A DNA stretch of 64,000 nucleotides from Archegozetes longisetosus (taxonomy: Eukaryota > Arthropoda > Arachnida > Sarcoptiformes > Trhypochthoniidae): NCBI GenBank assembly GCA_018873245.2, contig JAEMBT020000004.1, positions 3,024,573-3,088,572 on the forward strand. The letters run 5' to 3'. Numbering within the stretch: position 1 is the first letter of the stretch; each line of letters starts with the position of its first letter. Below the pieces are notes generated by a model. The model was not told the DNA's origin, made no database searches, and saw nothing but the letters and a program-made list of their open reading frames with translations. Both the position numbers and the translations under genes were made by a program. This document shows, piece after piece, positions 1 through 10,346 of the stretch.

Positions 1-180
1 AGTTTATTTTGTTTACTAGATAATACTTTCCATTGTATTCAATACATTTAAAGCTGTATTTTGTTTGATTAACTCGAACGCAATAATTGTTAACTTAAAT
101 GACGACTAAATCTATCGAAAGAGTACCTCATTTGCAACTAACATCTAATTAGTTCTCTTTGTTCGACTTGTTTTTTCTCA
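1..180 (-). pseudogene. F-box gene relic, 5' end only
   Basis: On the minus strand this stretch resembles the start of the F-box gene at 979-2283. The shared core is the segment coding for the F-box start (CTCTTTCGATAGATTT near position 115), and weaker similarity continues past the codons for QWK. The copy has several stops and indels and runs off the window edge, so it is an old tandem duplicate rather than a working gene. The match is by eye at nucleotide level. Confidence 0.55.
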
Positions 181-978
181 TTTAATTCAGTACTAATGAT
201 TGCAAACTGAGATCATGTGATCAAATATGCCAAAAATCAATATTAGAAAAAAAGTCATTAAAAAAATTAATAAAATCAGTGCACATTTGATATCAAATTT
301 ATTAAACAATTGATGAATTGTTACAGACATTTAATTTTAATTCTAAAAAACTAAATAATCAGTAAAATTGAATTAGTTAGTGGCAAAAAGTTGAAGTCTG
401 TTGATCGTGATATAACGAGATGACATGTGATTCACACGTTTTGCTCTACTGTAAGCAGAGTCAAAACATAATCTTCAGAGTTATGACATCTATCGCAATA
501 AAAGCTTCAACTAACTTTTGACAAACTTGAAGTGTTCACTAATGTGAGCTAATCCTTCTTAAGGAAAATTGGTTGTTTATTCAATTGAAATAGTTTTAAT
601 AATTTGTCCATATAATCACATTATTTTACTCTTATTAATTATATTGACAATAATTGCCGAAAACACCAATGTAACGAGTAACTGAATCTCAAACTACTTA
701 AAACTTGCTTAGTTATCGCAAGTGTAAAACTATTGAATTGCATTTTGGGTTATATTGATAGATACCATTGAATTTAGATACGTTTTAACAATTGTCTCGC
801 CTCATGCATTAAAAGGATTGCAGATTGAAAATATAACAAAACATATGAGATGGTATCGACTACAACTTGCAATCAAAATATTTATTGAGGTTACAGTTTG
901 TCACTTAAACAATACTTCAAGTTATAGCTTTACTTATTAGACTCTAATCTGTTTCAATTCGTATGCAGCGAACATTCA
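181..978. other. Non-coding, with an imperfect hairpin
   Basis: AT-rich sequence without a credible gene. Positions about 370-545 form an imperfect inverted repeat, with GATGACAT/GATGTCAT and GTTTTG blocks in both arms around a small hairpin at 439-466. It may be a decayed MITE. An open frame at 755-940 has no recognisable motif and I do not consider it a gene. Confidence 0.4.
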
Positions 979-2283
979 TTAATAACTGAGAAATAACTCT
1001 CTTTTTATCAGTAAATTGCGAGGTATTTGATTACTGGTAATCTTTTCATATTTGTAGACACCATGAGAACTATAGCGAAACATTACAAATGTAAGAGTCA
1101 ATCCAACTTTCGGGTTGTTAATAGCTTTTTCTATCAATGCGTTAATAACTTTTTCTTTATTGAACTTCTCATTCAAACGAAATACTTTGAGTCGAGGGCT
1201 ATTTTTGATGAAATAACAGACTCCTGAATCAGTCATTTGGACTGAACGTATGGATAGCTTAACCAAGTCTTTCATTTGAGTCAATTTTTTCAAGTCCTCA
1301 TCGGTTAAGTCGCTCTTGATCGTAAGATCTCTCAAACTCAAAGATTGGATGTGATCAATATTTTGAATCTTTGAACTCAAAACCAAAGTTTTCATATGTT
1401 TGAGACTTTGTAAGCGCTTCAAATTTATTTGACTAAACCCACAAAATTTCAATTCTTCTAATTTGTTGCAATTAATTTCAATAGGAATTAGTTCCTTATC
1501 CAAGTCAATGCCATAAATATTCAAATTAAATGATTCAATATTATCAAAGTGTGATAACTGTTTCAAGATTTCACTTAACGTGTTCTTTTCGAAAATGTAA
1601 TGCTTGAAACTTATTTTCTTAATCTGTTTTTTGTATATATTTGTGAATGATTTAAACTTAAGAAAATCTTCTGTAATCAAATCTTTAATCTCTTCTAGTT
1701 TTGGCAAATATTGTTCAATAATATCATTCATATTATCGTTAATGTGAACAGTTTTCAAATTAGGGCAATACTTGAGAATTGGCTTTAACTTGTTATCTTG
1801 AATGTCAATAAATTTGAAATTTTTGCCCAATTTTTGTCCAAATTCGATCAAAATGTTTTCACTAACAGTTCCGTAAATGCAAACTTTTTCCAAATAGTTC
1901 AAGTTTTTCGTAACTATGCCAATAATTGAACTGATATTACACTTATTATTATCTTCGTTAATAACTTGTATTTGTTTAGTAAACTTAAACTTTTTAACGA
2001 AAGCGTCCAAATTGTTGCTGTTGTGGTTTGTATTTTTAAGAAGAATCAAATTTTCAATAATAACATTATTTACATATGGAGACAATTTGATGTTTAATTT
2101 TGTTTGTTTATTAAATATTAGTCTTTTCCATTGCTTTGAAACGCATTCGTATAGTATTCTATGACTTAATGTCAAATAACTTAATAGGATTTCACATAAA
2201 TCGTCACCAAATCTATCGAAAGAGTCTCTCATTTTGCGACTATTTTCTAACTTAATTCTTTTGGGTTTAATCCTTGTTTGCAT
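979..2283 (-). CDS. F-box and leucine-rich-repeat-like protein
   Basis: Single-exon 434-residue protein. Residues about 19-55 (DSFDRFGDDLCEILLSYLTL through VSKQWKRLIF) have the F-box pattern that binds Skp1 in SCF ubiquitin ligases. The rest alternates short hydrophobic strands and helices (NLKTVHI, KLEELKF, MKTLVLSS, DLTIKS, LVKLSIRS), typical of degenerate leucine-rich repeats that select substrates. By family knowledge it would be an SCF substrate receptor; the substrate is unknown. The start is the first ATG in the frame, ahead of a lysine/arginine-rich lead. There is no signal peptide or membrane segment. A decayed copy lies at 1-180, so this belonged to a tandem pair. Whether it is expressed cannot be seen. 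Confidence 0.8.
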   Translation of the reverse strand: MQTRIKPKRIKLENSRKMRDSFDRFGDDLCEILLSYLTLSHRILYECVSKQWKRLIFNKQTKLNIKLSPYVNNVIIENLILLKNTNHNSNNLDAFVKKFKFTKQIQVINEDNNKCNISSIIGIVTKNLNYLEKVCIYGTVSENILIEFGQKLGKNFKFIDIQDNKLKPILKYCPNLKTVHINDNMNDIIEQYLPKLEEIKDLITEDFLKFKSFTNIYKKQIKKISFKHYIFEKNTLSEILKQLSHFDNIESFNLNIYGIDLDKELIPIEINCNKLEELKFCGFSQINLKRLQSLKHMKTLVLSSKIQNIDHIQSLSLRDLTIKSDLTDEDLKKLTQMKDLVKLSIRSVQMTDSGVCYFIKNSPRLKVFRLNEKFNKEKVINALIEKAINNPKVGLTLTFVMFRYSSHGVYKYEKITSNQIPRNLLIKRELFLSY

Positions 2284-2806
2284 TATTGAATTATTACTTA
2301 TTATGGTTTGTCACGTATTGCATCAAAAATGCACGAAAATAATTGTAATAAGATGAAAATAGACACTAAAACAAATTCATCTAAAAAATCAAATTAAAAT
2401 CAATTAAAACTAACCTAGCACAGATTAATTGTCCAAGTCTTAGCAAACACTTAATGGTAGCAAAACTAAACAATAAATAAAATCACAATAACTTGCAACA
2501 AAAAAATAACTAGATTAAAGTCGGTCTAACAATGAGATGACGTGAGACAGTACGTTTGTAGTACCATTTAAAACAAAATAATCCTCGATAGCAACTAGAG
2601 TGAAGTGATGCGTGAGCATGTATCTAAGGGATAATTGATATATTTATAAAAATGCATTCAATAACAAAAACATGTGCTTCATGTTATTTAATTGAAACAT
2701 TTAATTTTGAGAGTATATGTAATTATAAATGTTCTCTAAACACATAGCAACGTGCTCTCCATCAGACACTATCCGTATCTATCGCGCTTTATTTTGTTTT
2801 AGGGTG
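2284..2806. other. Non-coding upstream of the F-box gene
   Basis: AT-rich, no gene seen. It should hold the promoter of the minus-strand F-box gene, but I could not identify a convincing core promoter motif. Confidence 0.4.
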
Positions 2807-3327
2807 TACTGTCCGTTTTTTAAAAACTAAACTCAAATCCTTATAACAATTTTTCTTTATTTTTACTCATGAACCGGAACTTACTAATGAGTAAGTTTAA
2901 AACATAAAACAAAATTTGATCACTTAATCATTGATTTTGAATTAAAAACACTTTTAATCATAAAAATGATGTTCACAACAAAATAAAGGATTTTTATTTT
3001 GAAAACTCGTTTATTAACTAAATCTTGTGATAAGGTTAGAGCTGATTTTTTTTTAAATTTGGTAAAACTGAGCCGACCAATGCAGCTATTCTTAGAATAG
3101 AACCAAATTTTAATGAAACTGGAAGTGTACCGAATAAAAAGCATAATAGCCGACGCCTATTACAGTTCTGAAATATGTCTGTAAGATTATAGTTCATTAT
3201 TAAAGGTTTATTTTGAAACATTCAAATTTTAGTCGATGAGTAAGCGATTTGACTTTTGATTCGCACTTCCAAAAGTAATAAAGTGTTACCTGCAAAATCT
3301 GAGTATAGCTTTAAAAAACGGACAGTA
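2807..3327 (+). mobile_element. DNA transposon relic with TIRs and a DUF4817-type domain
   Basis: The ends are inverted repeats: TACTGTCCGTTTTTTAAA at the left and its complement at the right, each with TA at the outer edge, which fits the TA target of the IS630-Tc1-mariner group. Inside, from about 2980 to 3172 on the plus strand, two frames together give a decayed helix-turn-helix region. The better part starts at 3055 (KFGKTEPTNAAILRIEPNF then NETGSVPNKKHNSRR and a stop). This matches the 'FGxxxP..xxIlRLvxxFxetGSVxdKk..GR' pattern of the DUF4817 domain found at the N-terminus of many arthropod transposases. No catalytic domain remains. Length 521 bp. Confidence 0.7.
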
Positions 3328-3911
3328 TAATGCAAAGAATAATGCATTACCGTTAAGTATATATTTTCAAATTTATAAAGGTTTGTTTAGCCTTAAAAGT
3401 TTTCCAGAGATCGATAGCGACTCTCAAATTATTAAGTTTAGTCAGAGTATAATGATGTCTATCCGATACGGTACGAAAAAATAAATTATAGCTTAGCGCT
3501 AGATCCATGTTGTACCAGTCGACTAAATGGATATCTTCATGACATTGAATTCCTAGTTCAAAACAATTTAAATTATTCAGTCAGAATATCTATTGATTTG
3601 CATGTAAAAGGCAAACAGTTCCACAATTTCGAAAATCATTCAAACCATGTATTGATGGTTCAAGTAGATATCTCTGCCACAGTCAGAGATCAGAGTTCAA
3701 GATATACAAACCAATAAATGTATAATTTACAGAATTCCCTTCATATTTGACGCTATAGATACTGTTTGATTTGCAGAAAACTTAGAACGTATTAATCTTT
3801 TTTAAAGTTTACTAGAGCTGAATCGTTGGCGAAATTACTTTTATCATACAATCAAAATAAGTACAGGTTTTCAAATATTAAAGTTATGATTAGTTAAAAA
3901 TATTTTTAATT
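3328..3911. other. Non-coding
   Basis: No gene or repeat recognised. It may include lost upstream exons of the ionotropic receptor relic that follows. Confidence 0.4.
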
Positions 3912-4154
3912 TTGATAGAAATGCAAGCTTTCAAATCAAATTGTGTAAAACTGACGTCTGAAAACTCAATAGTTTCTTGGAGCAATAATCCAACTGATCT
4001 ATTAATTGACGTTCAGCCAAATTACTGGCCACCAACTATTACTTATAAAGAACAACTTGTAACTAATGGAAATGTTTCTGTACTTCATTATGAATGGTGC
4101 GGACCATTGATGCTAATCATCATAGAATTCGCTAAAAGTGTTAATGCCAGATAA
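3912..4154 (+). pseudogene. Ionotropic receptor relic, first ligand-binding lobe exon
   Basis: Eighty open codons containing LLIDVQPNYWPPTITY and HYEWCGPLMLIIIEFAKSVN. This order (a hydrophobic strand ending in a WPP-type motif, then a 'G..m.ii.efA..lNa' helix) is how the S1 ligand-binding lobe begins in arthropod ionotropic receptors (IRs), a divergent branch of the ionotropic glutamate receptors. The frame closes with TAA just where the next strand (usually YeF) should follow, and no GT donor sits there. The nearby segment at 5441-6703 supplies the channel and S2 region in the same orientation, so both probably come from one broken gene. An acceptor-like AG lies at 3915-3916. Confidence 0.5.
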
Positions 4155-4513
4155 ATTTTAATTAACATTATCTATTTTTTACCCGAATATCTTTAAGTAG
4201 AATATATTTATTCGATCATAACTTAACTGAACTTTAATTAGCCTAATTTCTATGGGGTCCTTGAGAATTTTCGATAAAAACTTAGTCACGGAAAAATTTA
4301 AAGTACCAACTAAACTTGATCCAGTTCCTTATTCTTTAGTTCGATTTTGGTTTAAGAAATATTGTTTCTCAAAAATTGGGTCCTCAAAATTTTTCGATAA
4401 AAACTTCTTGGTAGGATTTCGGTTTTGCAGGCAGCGGAAATCCCTATCTTAAAAATCCCTAAATGCGCACATAAAAGCCCCAAAACTTCGTTAACTTTTA
4501 GGTCATAATAAAA

Positions 4514-4768
4514 TGACACGATTTCTTGTTGTAATGATAGCTCAAGCGCTCGCTCAAGAAGTTGTTCCAGCAAAAGATATCAAAAGAAGGCTGGTCTACA
4601 TCTTAGAATGACTGGTTTGAGCATCACTATCAACTGACCCATGGCGATAATCGATATACTCAAGCTACTCATCTGAAGATATACACCGGCCTTCTTTTGA
4701 TATCTTTTGTTGAAACAACTTCTTGGGCGAGCGCTTTTTGAGCTATCGTTAAACAAGATTTCGTGTCA
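4514..4768. repeat. Foldback element, arms about 95 bp
   Basis: The left arm starts TGACACGATTTCTTGTT and contains AAAGATATCAAAAGAAGGC. The right arm holds the complement GCCTTCTTTTGATATCTTT and ends AAATCGTGTCA in inverted sense. The arms differ at several positions and enclose a short unmatched loop. No target duplication was found. Confidence 0.7.
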
Positions 4769-4851
4769 CCAACTTTTGTTGAGTCCTGTAATTAATAAAG
4801 TAAATTTGTGGCGGCGTTAATTTGCCAATTAAAGCTTTAATTTGACTACTC

Positions 4852-4973
4852 TTTGAAGAAATGCGTTAACTCATAGGTCTTTTACTATCGATTAAAAATA
4901 ATTTATTGAAATCAATATAGAAAATATTTTTAATCCATGGTAAAAGACCTATGAGTTAACGCATCTCTTCAAA
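4852..4973. repeat. Inverted repeat, arms about 36 bp
   Basis: GCGTTAACTCATAGGTCTTT near 4863 is repeated as its complement near 4943, with TTTGAAGA-type ends on both sides. The loop is about 50 bp of A+T. Confidence 0.75.
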
Positions 4974-5440
4974 AAGTTGGTTCGTTTATACAATATGATA
5001 GGCAAGTTTATACTACTACGAGTTTACATAGTTAACACAACTATACACTACACACTATTACGGATAGTGTTTGCATTAAAATACCGGTTTTTGGGGATAA
5101 AGTAGGCAAATGGGAATTCTCTAAGCAATCGCCTGTAAAACCGAAATTCTACCAACTTCTTATATATCACTAGAGAAAGGCAAGATAGTTGAAAAAATAG
5201 CTGATTAGTATGACTGTGAAATAACCCTAAAATCAAACCTTGAATTTATTATCAAGTATTAACTTTTAATATATGAATCATGTTTCAATTATATATATAG
5301 AAACATAAATCAAGTACTAGAAGATGTTTTGAAACAATGAATCACTGATTTTGTCAATACTCTAATTATTGGGTCGAGTTGCGATAAAAGATTCAATGTT
5401 TATTATTAGGGTTTGTTTCATATTTATATGAATCAAATAT

Positions 5441-6703
5441 TTGTTCAACTATTTTGCCTTCCTCTGTCTATCGCATATTTTAACGTTAAATTTGAGTTCT
5501 TTTCTTGATAAAAGAGTCAGAATATTGCCACAAATCAGAAACTTTGAAAACTTTATGGAAGGAATAATGCAAAAAAACTACACCGAGTGGCCACACATAG
5601 GATTGATACCTGTTTGTCCATATCAAGTCAATTATTTGGTTAAGCAATTTGGAAACTCTATCTCACGGCATATCGGATATTTCGAGAGATCCTCGATAGT
5701 GTCGAGAACTCAGAAAAGTTTGTTTCTAATTTGTAAAAAATATACAATTAATACCTTGTTTTTAGGTGAATGGCCGCTATTCAGTTATTTCACGTGCTTT
5801 AATATTGAAGTCTATTATTGGATTTTCATATCAATTGTCGTTATGGCTCTCATGATATGCTTAAAGAGGAAAACATTGAAACCATTCTTTGAAACTGTTT
5901 GGATGTATTCGTCAGTCATACTATCGGACTATTACCCTATAAGAATTACTGGTCACTACAACAGAGCTTTTGCTGGAATCTGGCTCTTGGTATGCAATGT
6001 ATTATTGGCCTCGTTTGGAGGTCACTTATGGGATCTATTAGTCAGACCTGAGCCGATCGATAAAATCGATTCATGGAATGATTTATACACTAAACCCCAG
6101 TGGAAACACACTCCTATATTCAGTCTTGACTACTTAGATATGGCTGACTTTGCGACATATGACAATTCAGAAATGGCCCAAGACTTCAGGCGAAGACTAA
6201 TACTAGTCAATCCATTCGAAATTATATTCAATGAAACCATGGTGAAAGATAATTTTAAACGAATGTTTAGGGGGGAACAGGTTCTCGCTGTCGATTACGT
6301 GATCGCGCATTTCTATAAAAGTATTGATAAGCTCAGTGTAGCTAATAAGTTTAGGGAAGGCTTTGATTTTCATATCTCTTAATCTGGTGCTGGAGCAAAG
6401 CCTTACTTTATTGTAACTTCTCCTAGACTTAATCAGACTCTGACCAAAAAATTGAATGATGTGTAAGCTTTGGAATGAAATTTTGGTTAAAAATGTTCAG
6501 AAATTTTATCTAATTTCAGAATAACTCGTTTGGTTGAAAGTGGTATATATGAACACGAAGTGAAAAAATCACTTATGCCTAAAGGATACGGTCCCGAGTT
6601 TGCGGCCAAAGTCGACATAACTATCTATGAATTTGGAGCACTGAGTATGAAGCAAATGAAAGGAATATTTATGTCGTATATGATTGCTACCACTTCTGCA
6701 TAA
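5441..6703 (+). pseudogene. Ionotropic receptor (IR family), channel and S2 region, broken
   Basis: The open frame encodes, in order, VYYWIFISIVVMALMICL (first membrane helix), a pore-side segment WMYSSVILSDYY, AFAGIWLLVCNVLLASFGGH (second helix), then RPEPIDKIDSWNDLYTKPQW and a soluble S2 lobe. This is the IR/ionotropic glutamate receptor layout. An in-frame TAA at 6380-6382 interrupts S2, yet the same frame continues (SGAGAKPYFIVTSPRLNQTL) to a good donor at 6463. A 57-nt intron leads to an exon starting at 6520 that joins in phase (LND-VITRLVESGIYEHEVKKSL). The final helix begins after LSMKQMKGIF, but the frame stops at 6701-6703; a shifted frame continues as IIIFILELL. The likely exon start is the acceptor before 5521 rather than the non-ATG codon at 5441. 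Stop plus frameshift mark a pseudogene. Confidence 0.75.
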
Positions 6704-7429
6704 TTATCTTTATACTCGAGTTGCTCACAATGACTTATTTGTTTTCTTGTTTCAAATTATGTCTGAATTTGGTGATTATAAGATTTCAAAATGCATAAAT
6801 CGCGCACTTTTAAGCTTTTGTATAGAATTAGTTGAATGAGGGATTTGGGTACACGTGATTGTTTTGTACTCGGTATCTTCAGAAGTTGTTCTTTGCTTTG
6901 CTATTCTTTTGCATGGCATTATTGCTATCACTTAGTCTAAATTTATGAAATATACACCATTTTAGGTGTCATTGTTATAATAGTCCGATTCTAGTAAGCT
7001 AGCACAATTACAGCAGTTTGATTTAATCAGGTTATGTCATGTTTAAAGATGGAAATTTTGGGATTACCCCGATTTAATCATTAACCCCAAATTTTGTTAC
7101 AGTACTTAGAACTCATAGGGAGTAGTTTTGATAGTTGATCTATTGAGTTGTATGCACTACAAATTGCCGATCTGTGCCTCTGTCTCAAAACATCAAAATT
7201 TGACTAAATTGTTCCAAAATGCCTGTAGTCATGTTAAGCAAATGTCCACAGGTATTAGTGTTTAGAGTGTCCCGCAAAATTCCGTTATATCCCAACTCCA
7301 CATATGCCATATTCTATACAAAAGCGCACAAGGCTTTAACTATTCTTTGGCTAAATCAAATATAAACTCATGTTAATAACATTAAATATGGTTTGACAGC
7401 CTTTATCTCTTTAACAAAATTATCAGTTC
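6704..7429. other. Non-coding
   Basis: Follows the broken receptor. About 30 bp may be the shifted remainder of its last membrane helix; beyond that I see nothing identifiable. Confidence 0.4.
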
Positions 7430-7437
7430 GTCTAAAG

Positions 7438-7632
7438 CAGGGGTATCCAGTACGTCAATCGCGATCGACCAGTGGATCGCGAAACTTTGTGATCAATTGG
7501 TAGCTATACAACATTTATTTTACTAAACAATACTATTAAATCATACCAATATAAAATTACAGTTAAAATACAATTACAATATGAGTTTTAGGTTAAAAGT
7601 AGCTCTCATGGAAAAATGTCTGGACACCACTG
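7438..7632. mobile_element. hAT-type MITE with perfect 8-bp target duplication
   Basis: The element starts CAGGGGTATCCAG and ends CTGGACACCACTG, imperfect inverted termini of the CAGGGGTGTCCA class seen in hAT elements. It is flanked by exact copies of GTCTAAAG (7430-7437 and 7633-7640), the 8-bp duplication expected for hAT. At 195 bp it has no coding capacity and would depend on a transposase elsewhere. Its ends differ from those of the hAT at 27634-30379. Confidence 0.85.
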
Positions 7633-7640
7633 GTCTAAAG

Positions 7641-8279
7641 GATGGTTTGATCTAATAGGATCTGAGACGGGGCAGTTTGTTAGTCAAATTTATTTCGATG
7701 TTAAGAAAAGCTTTGCTGAACAGTGTTGTATCTTTCTATCAAGTGACACAATTGTGGCAAAATATTTTCTTATAGCACATAAGTTCACATTGAATTTTCA
7801 CACACTTTTCATACTAATTGTATTTGAATTATCATCAATTTTATGTTTATTGCATTATTGAATCTTTAAATGTGTATGCAGTCAATCGTCAATTCGACAT
7901 CTGTAGTGTATTCTCGAAAGCTTTACAATTAAAAACTTTCTGTTACTAACAAGGAGTCGATTCCAGAACACTGAACTACCAGTGAGTATATGGGCTCACT
8001 CATCCAAAAGTTAAACACCGATGAATACGGCTGTACAAAAATCGATCAAACCTTGCTTTTAAAAATAATCGAATTTTTTTAATTGGGCAAATTATAATTT
8101 AAATCAAATAATCATTTGATTTTCATCTCAATAGTTACTTCCTAATACTTAATACGTTCAACATTAACTATGAACTAATTTTAGATAAGTAACAAAAAGA
8201 TTTGATTTTTCAAGAACTACTGTAGTTCTATCACTAAAGTATATTCTGATTTAAAAGTCTCAACACAAACAAAAGTTTA
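7641..8279. other. Non-coding
   Basis: AT-rich. An 81-codon frame at 7616-7861 begins inside the MITE and has no recognisable domain. Confidence 0.35.
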
Positions 8280-8520
8280 GGCCTTATTCATAAACACTAC
8301 TCAAGCAATAACTTAAAAACCTATAACTGAAGTTATAACTATTTTGATATTGACAGAACTTCAGCTCAAGTAACAACTTTAGGTTTAATAGTGCTCATTT
8401 TTACGAACTTACGAACAATTTATAAGTAGTAACCTCAAGTTACACCTCAAATAATTAAAGTTAACCCTCATTCAAGTGATACCTTTGCTAAGGTTTAAGT
8501 GTTATTTGTGAATGAAGCTG
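8280..8520. mobile_element. Candidate MITE
   Basis: The ends are similar in inverted sense: GCCTTATTCATAAACAC at the left and, read from the other strand, GCTTCATTCACAAATAACAC at the right. The interior repeats AAGTTA/TAACTT-type words. No clean target duplication was found, so the assignment rests on the termini alone. Confidence 0.4.
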
Positions 8521-9592
8521 ATTATGGATTTTTTGTAAAGAACTTTAAATGTTAACACCCAAATGATGAAATCATAATTAGGCCTGTAGGAAAATTTTAA
8601 CTTCAAAAGTACTAGAAAGAATCAAGTTGAATTCAAATCTGCTCTGACTTGACTCGAACTTGATTTGTGCGGAGCACTGCTTGATATAAAAAAATTCTCA
8701 TATAATCTAATAGGTATCCAGGATACAGATTAACTTTTGTACTAATTATTATAAACGACAGTGAATTTGCTTACTGTACTTCCCGAGAAAATTCAAATAC
8801 TAAGCCGTGAACATCTACACTAATGGATTCATATTGTTTGAAACGACTGGAATTACACGCTCAGAAAGTAAGTTAGTGCGTTGTAAAATTTATTATTGCT
8901 TAATATCAGCCCAGTTCAACTTTAAGCAAGCATTGCTGCTGAACATACTGAAATACTTACAAATTACATTTAAAAAATACTCTATGTAAATGAACTATAG
9001 CTGCGATAGCTGCTAATAGCAGTACGTTCTGCGGAAATACAGTGAACAGTTTACCGATACGCATTCAAGGGCCGCGAAACTAACTCGATGTAATTCTAGT
9101 TTGAATGAGAATAATTATTTTGATAAAATTTGCCGAATTTTTCTGAATTTTCTGAAGATTCATTAAATAAGTGCTATTTATGTTGAAATGAATGATAAAT
9201 ATTCATCAATATCGTCACTTTACGTACGATTACTTCAGTTCTTTAACCGAGACGAGCAATATTTTCATAGTTCTGAAGTTTCACACTTATATCACCGACT
9301 TTTGAAGGTTTTGTGACATGACATTCATTTGGTAAGAATATTTTGAACTTGTTCCATATCTCCGCTTCTTTCTAAGCCTTTGTATAAGTCGAAATTCGAA
9401 GCATTAAATAAATGATATATTTAAGGTTTTAATTCCTTAATACCACAGATTATTTGTGTAAATTGGGCGAAAATAAAAAAAAGATTTGAAATTCTTTATA
9501 TAATTTTCATCAAAACTCGGCAAAATTGAAAACATTACACAATCAAAAGTTATTAAAAGTTTCAAATTCTATTTGAATTGCCCTCTAATCTG
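8521..9592. other. Non-coding
   Basis: AT-rich with no recognisable gene. Short TTTGCCGAATTTT-like words recur near 9130 and, inverted, near 9515, perhaps from an old inverted-repeat element. Confidence 0.35.
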
Positions 9593-9819
9593 TACTGTCG
9601 CCTCCAAAAGTCATTGCTAAACTCTGTGCCAAAAATTAAGAGAAAGAGATATGATTGAAATAAAACTTTAATTTTTAACATTAAAAATTATTATAGTAAC
9701 GATAGCATGCATTCACAAAATAGTATTTAGTGATAGTGAGTTTTATGGCATTCCTTCGAGATTTTAACTATAATTTTTCGCGAAATTTGAATTTTTACAG
9801 ACTTTTGGAGGTGATGGTA
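9593..9819. mobile_element. Tc1/mariner-type MITE
   Basis: Termini read TACTGTCGCCTCCAAAAGTC at the left and, from the opposite strand, TACCATCACCTCCAAAAGTC at the right, 17 of 20 matching, with TA at both outer ends. The 227-bp length and lack of coding frame fit a MITE mobilised by a TA-targeting transposase. Confidence 0.65.
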
Positions 9820-10346
9820 CATGTGATACATGGTTTAAAAAGTTTAAATTAATTTATAATTGACACATTTTATACTAACGCTGTAGACTTGCACATAGAG
9901 ATGAAAAGAAGCAGCGATACAAGACAAGTTTAAAATATTTTTTGAACTGACTATTTGAAACACACATCTCTCTCAAGTTCTAATTGATTCAAAATTAATA
10001 GATAGCAAAGTTCAGCTTCAGAAATTGACACATTTTAAAACACTTAAACATAATACTTTGAATAGTTGTTCAAAAATTCCAAGTGCTAATTAAAATATTA
10101 GATTAATTTCTCATAATTATCTTTCGTACAACTCTCTTGATCACAATTACCAATAAAACTTAGCACATAAAATAATCACAAGATAAGACAAGGAAAACTA
10201 GACAAAAAAAGTTCATAAAAATATAATCTTCAGGCTTGTAATTTTTATAACACATGATAAAATAATAAGACTCGTGAGTTTTAGAAATTATCAAGATTCA
10301 AAGCAATTTTAGGCTTAGCTTATTTCTTCAGTAATTCAACAAAGAA
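9820..10346. other. Non-coding, upstream of the glutamate transporter
   Basis: AT-rich. It should contain the promoter and 5' UTR of the transporter; no specific motif is claimed. Confidence 0.4.

Larger units (their letters stand above)
4250..5170. repeat. Nested inverted repeats inside the receptor relic
   Basis: Several repeats are packed here. A direct repeat carries TTTTCGATAAAAACTT at about 4268 and again at about 4390. The block at about 4404-4435 (CTTGGTAGGATTTCGGTTTT) is matched in reverse near 5130-5160. Between them lie two independent hairpins, at 4514-4768 and 4852-4973. No protein is encoded; the nesting looks like successive insertions of foldback elements in a dead gene. Confidence 0.6.

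Noticed and set aside
755-940. 61-codon frame near the F-box relic
   Set aside because: No similarity to the F-box family or other domain; consistent with chance.
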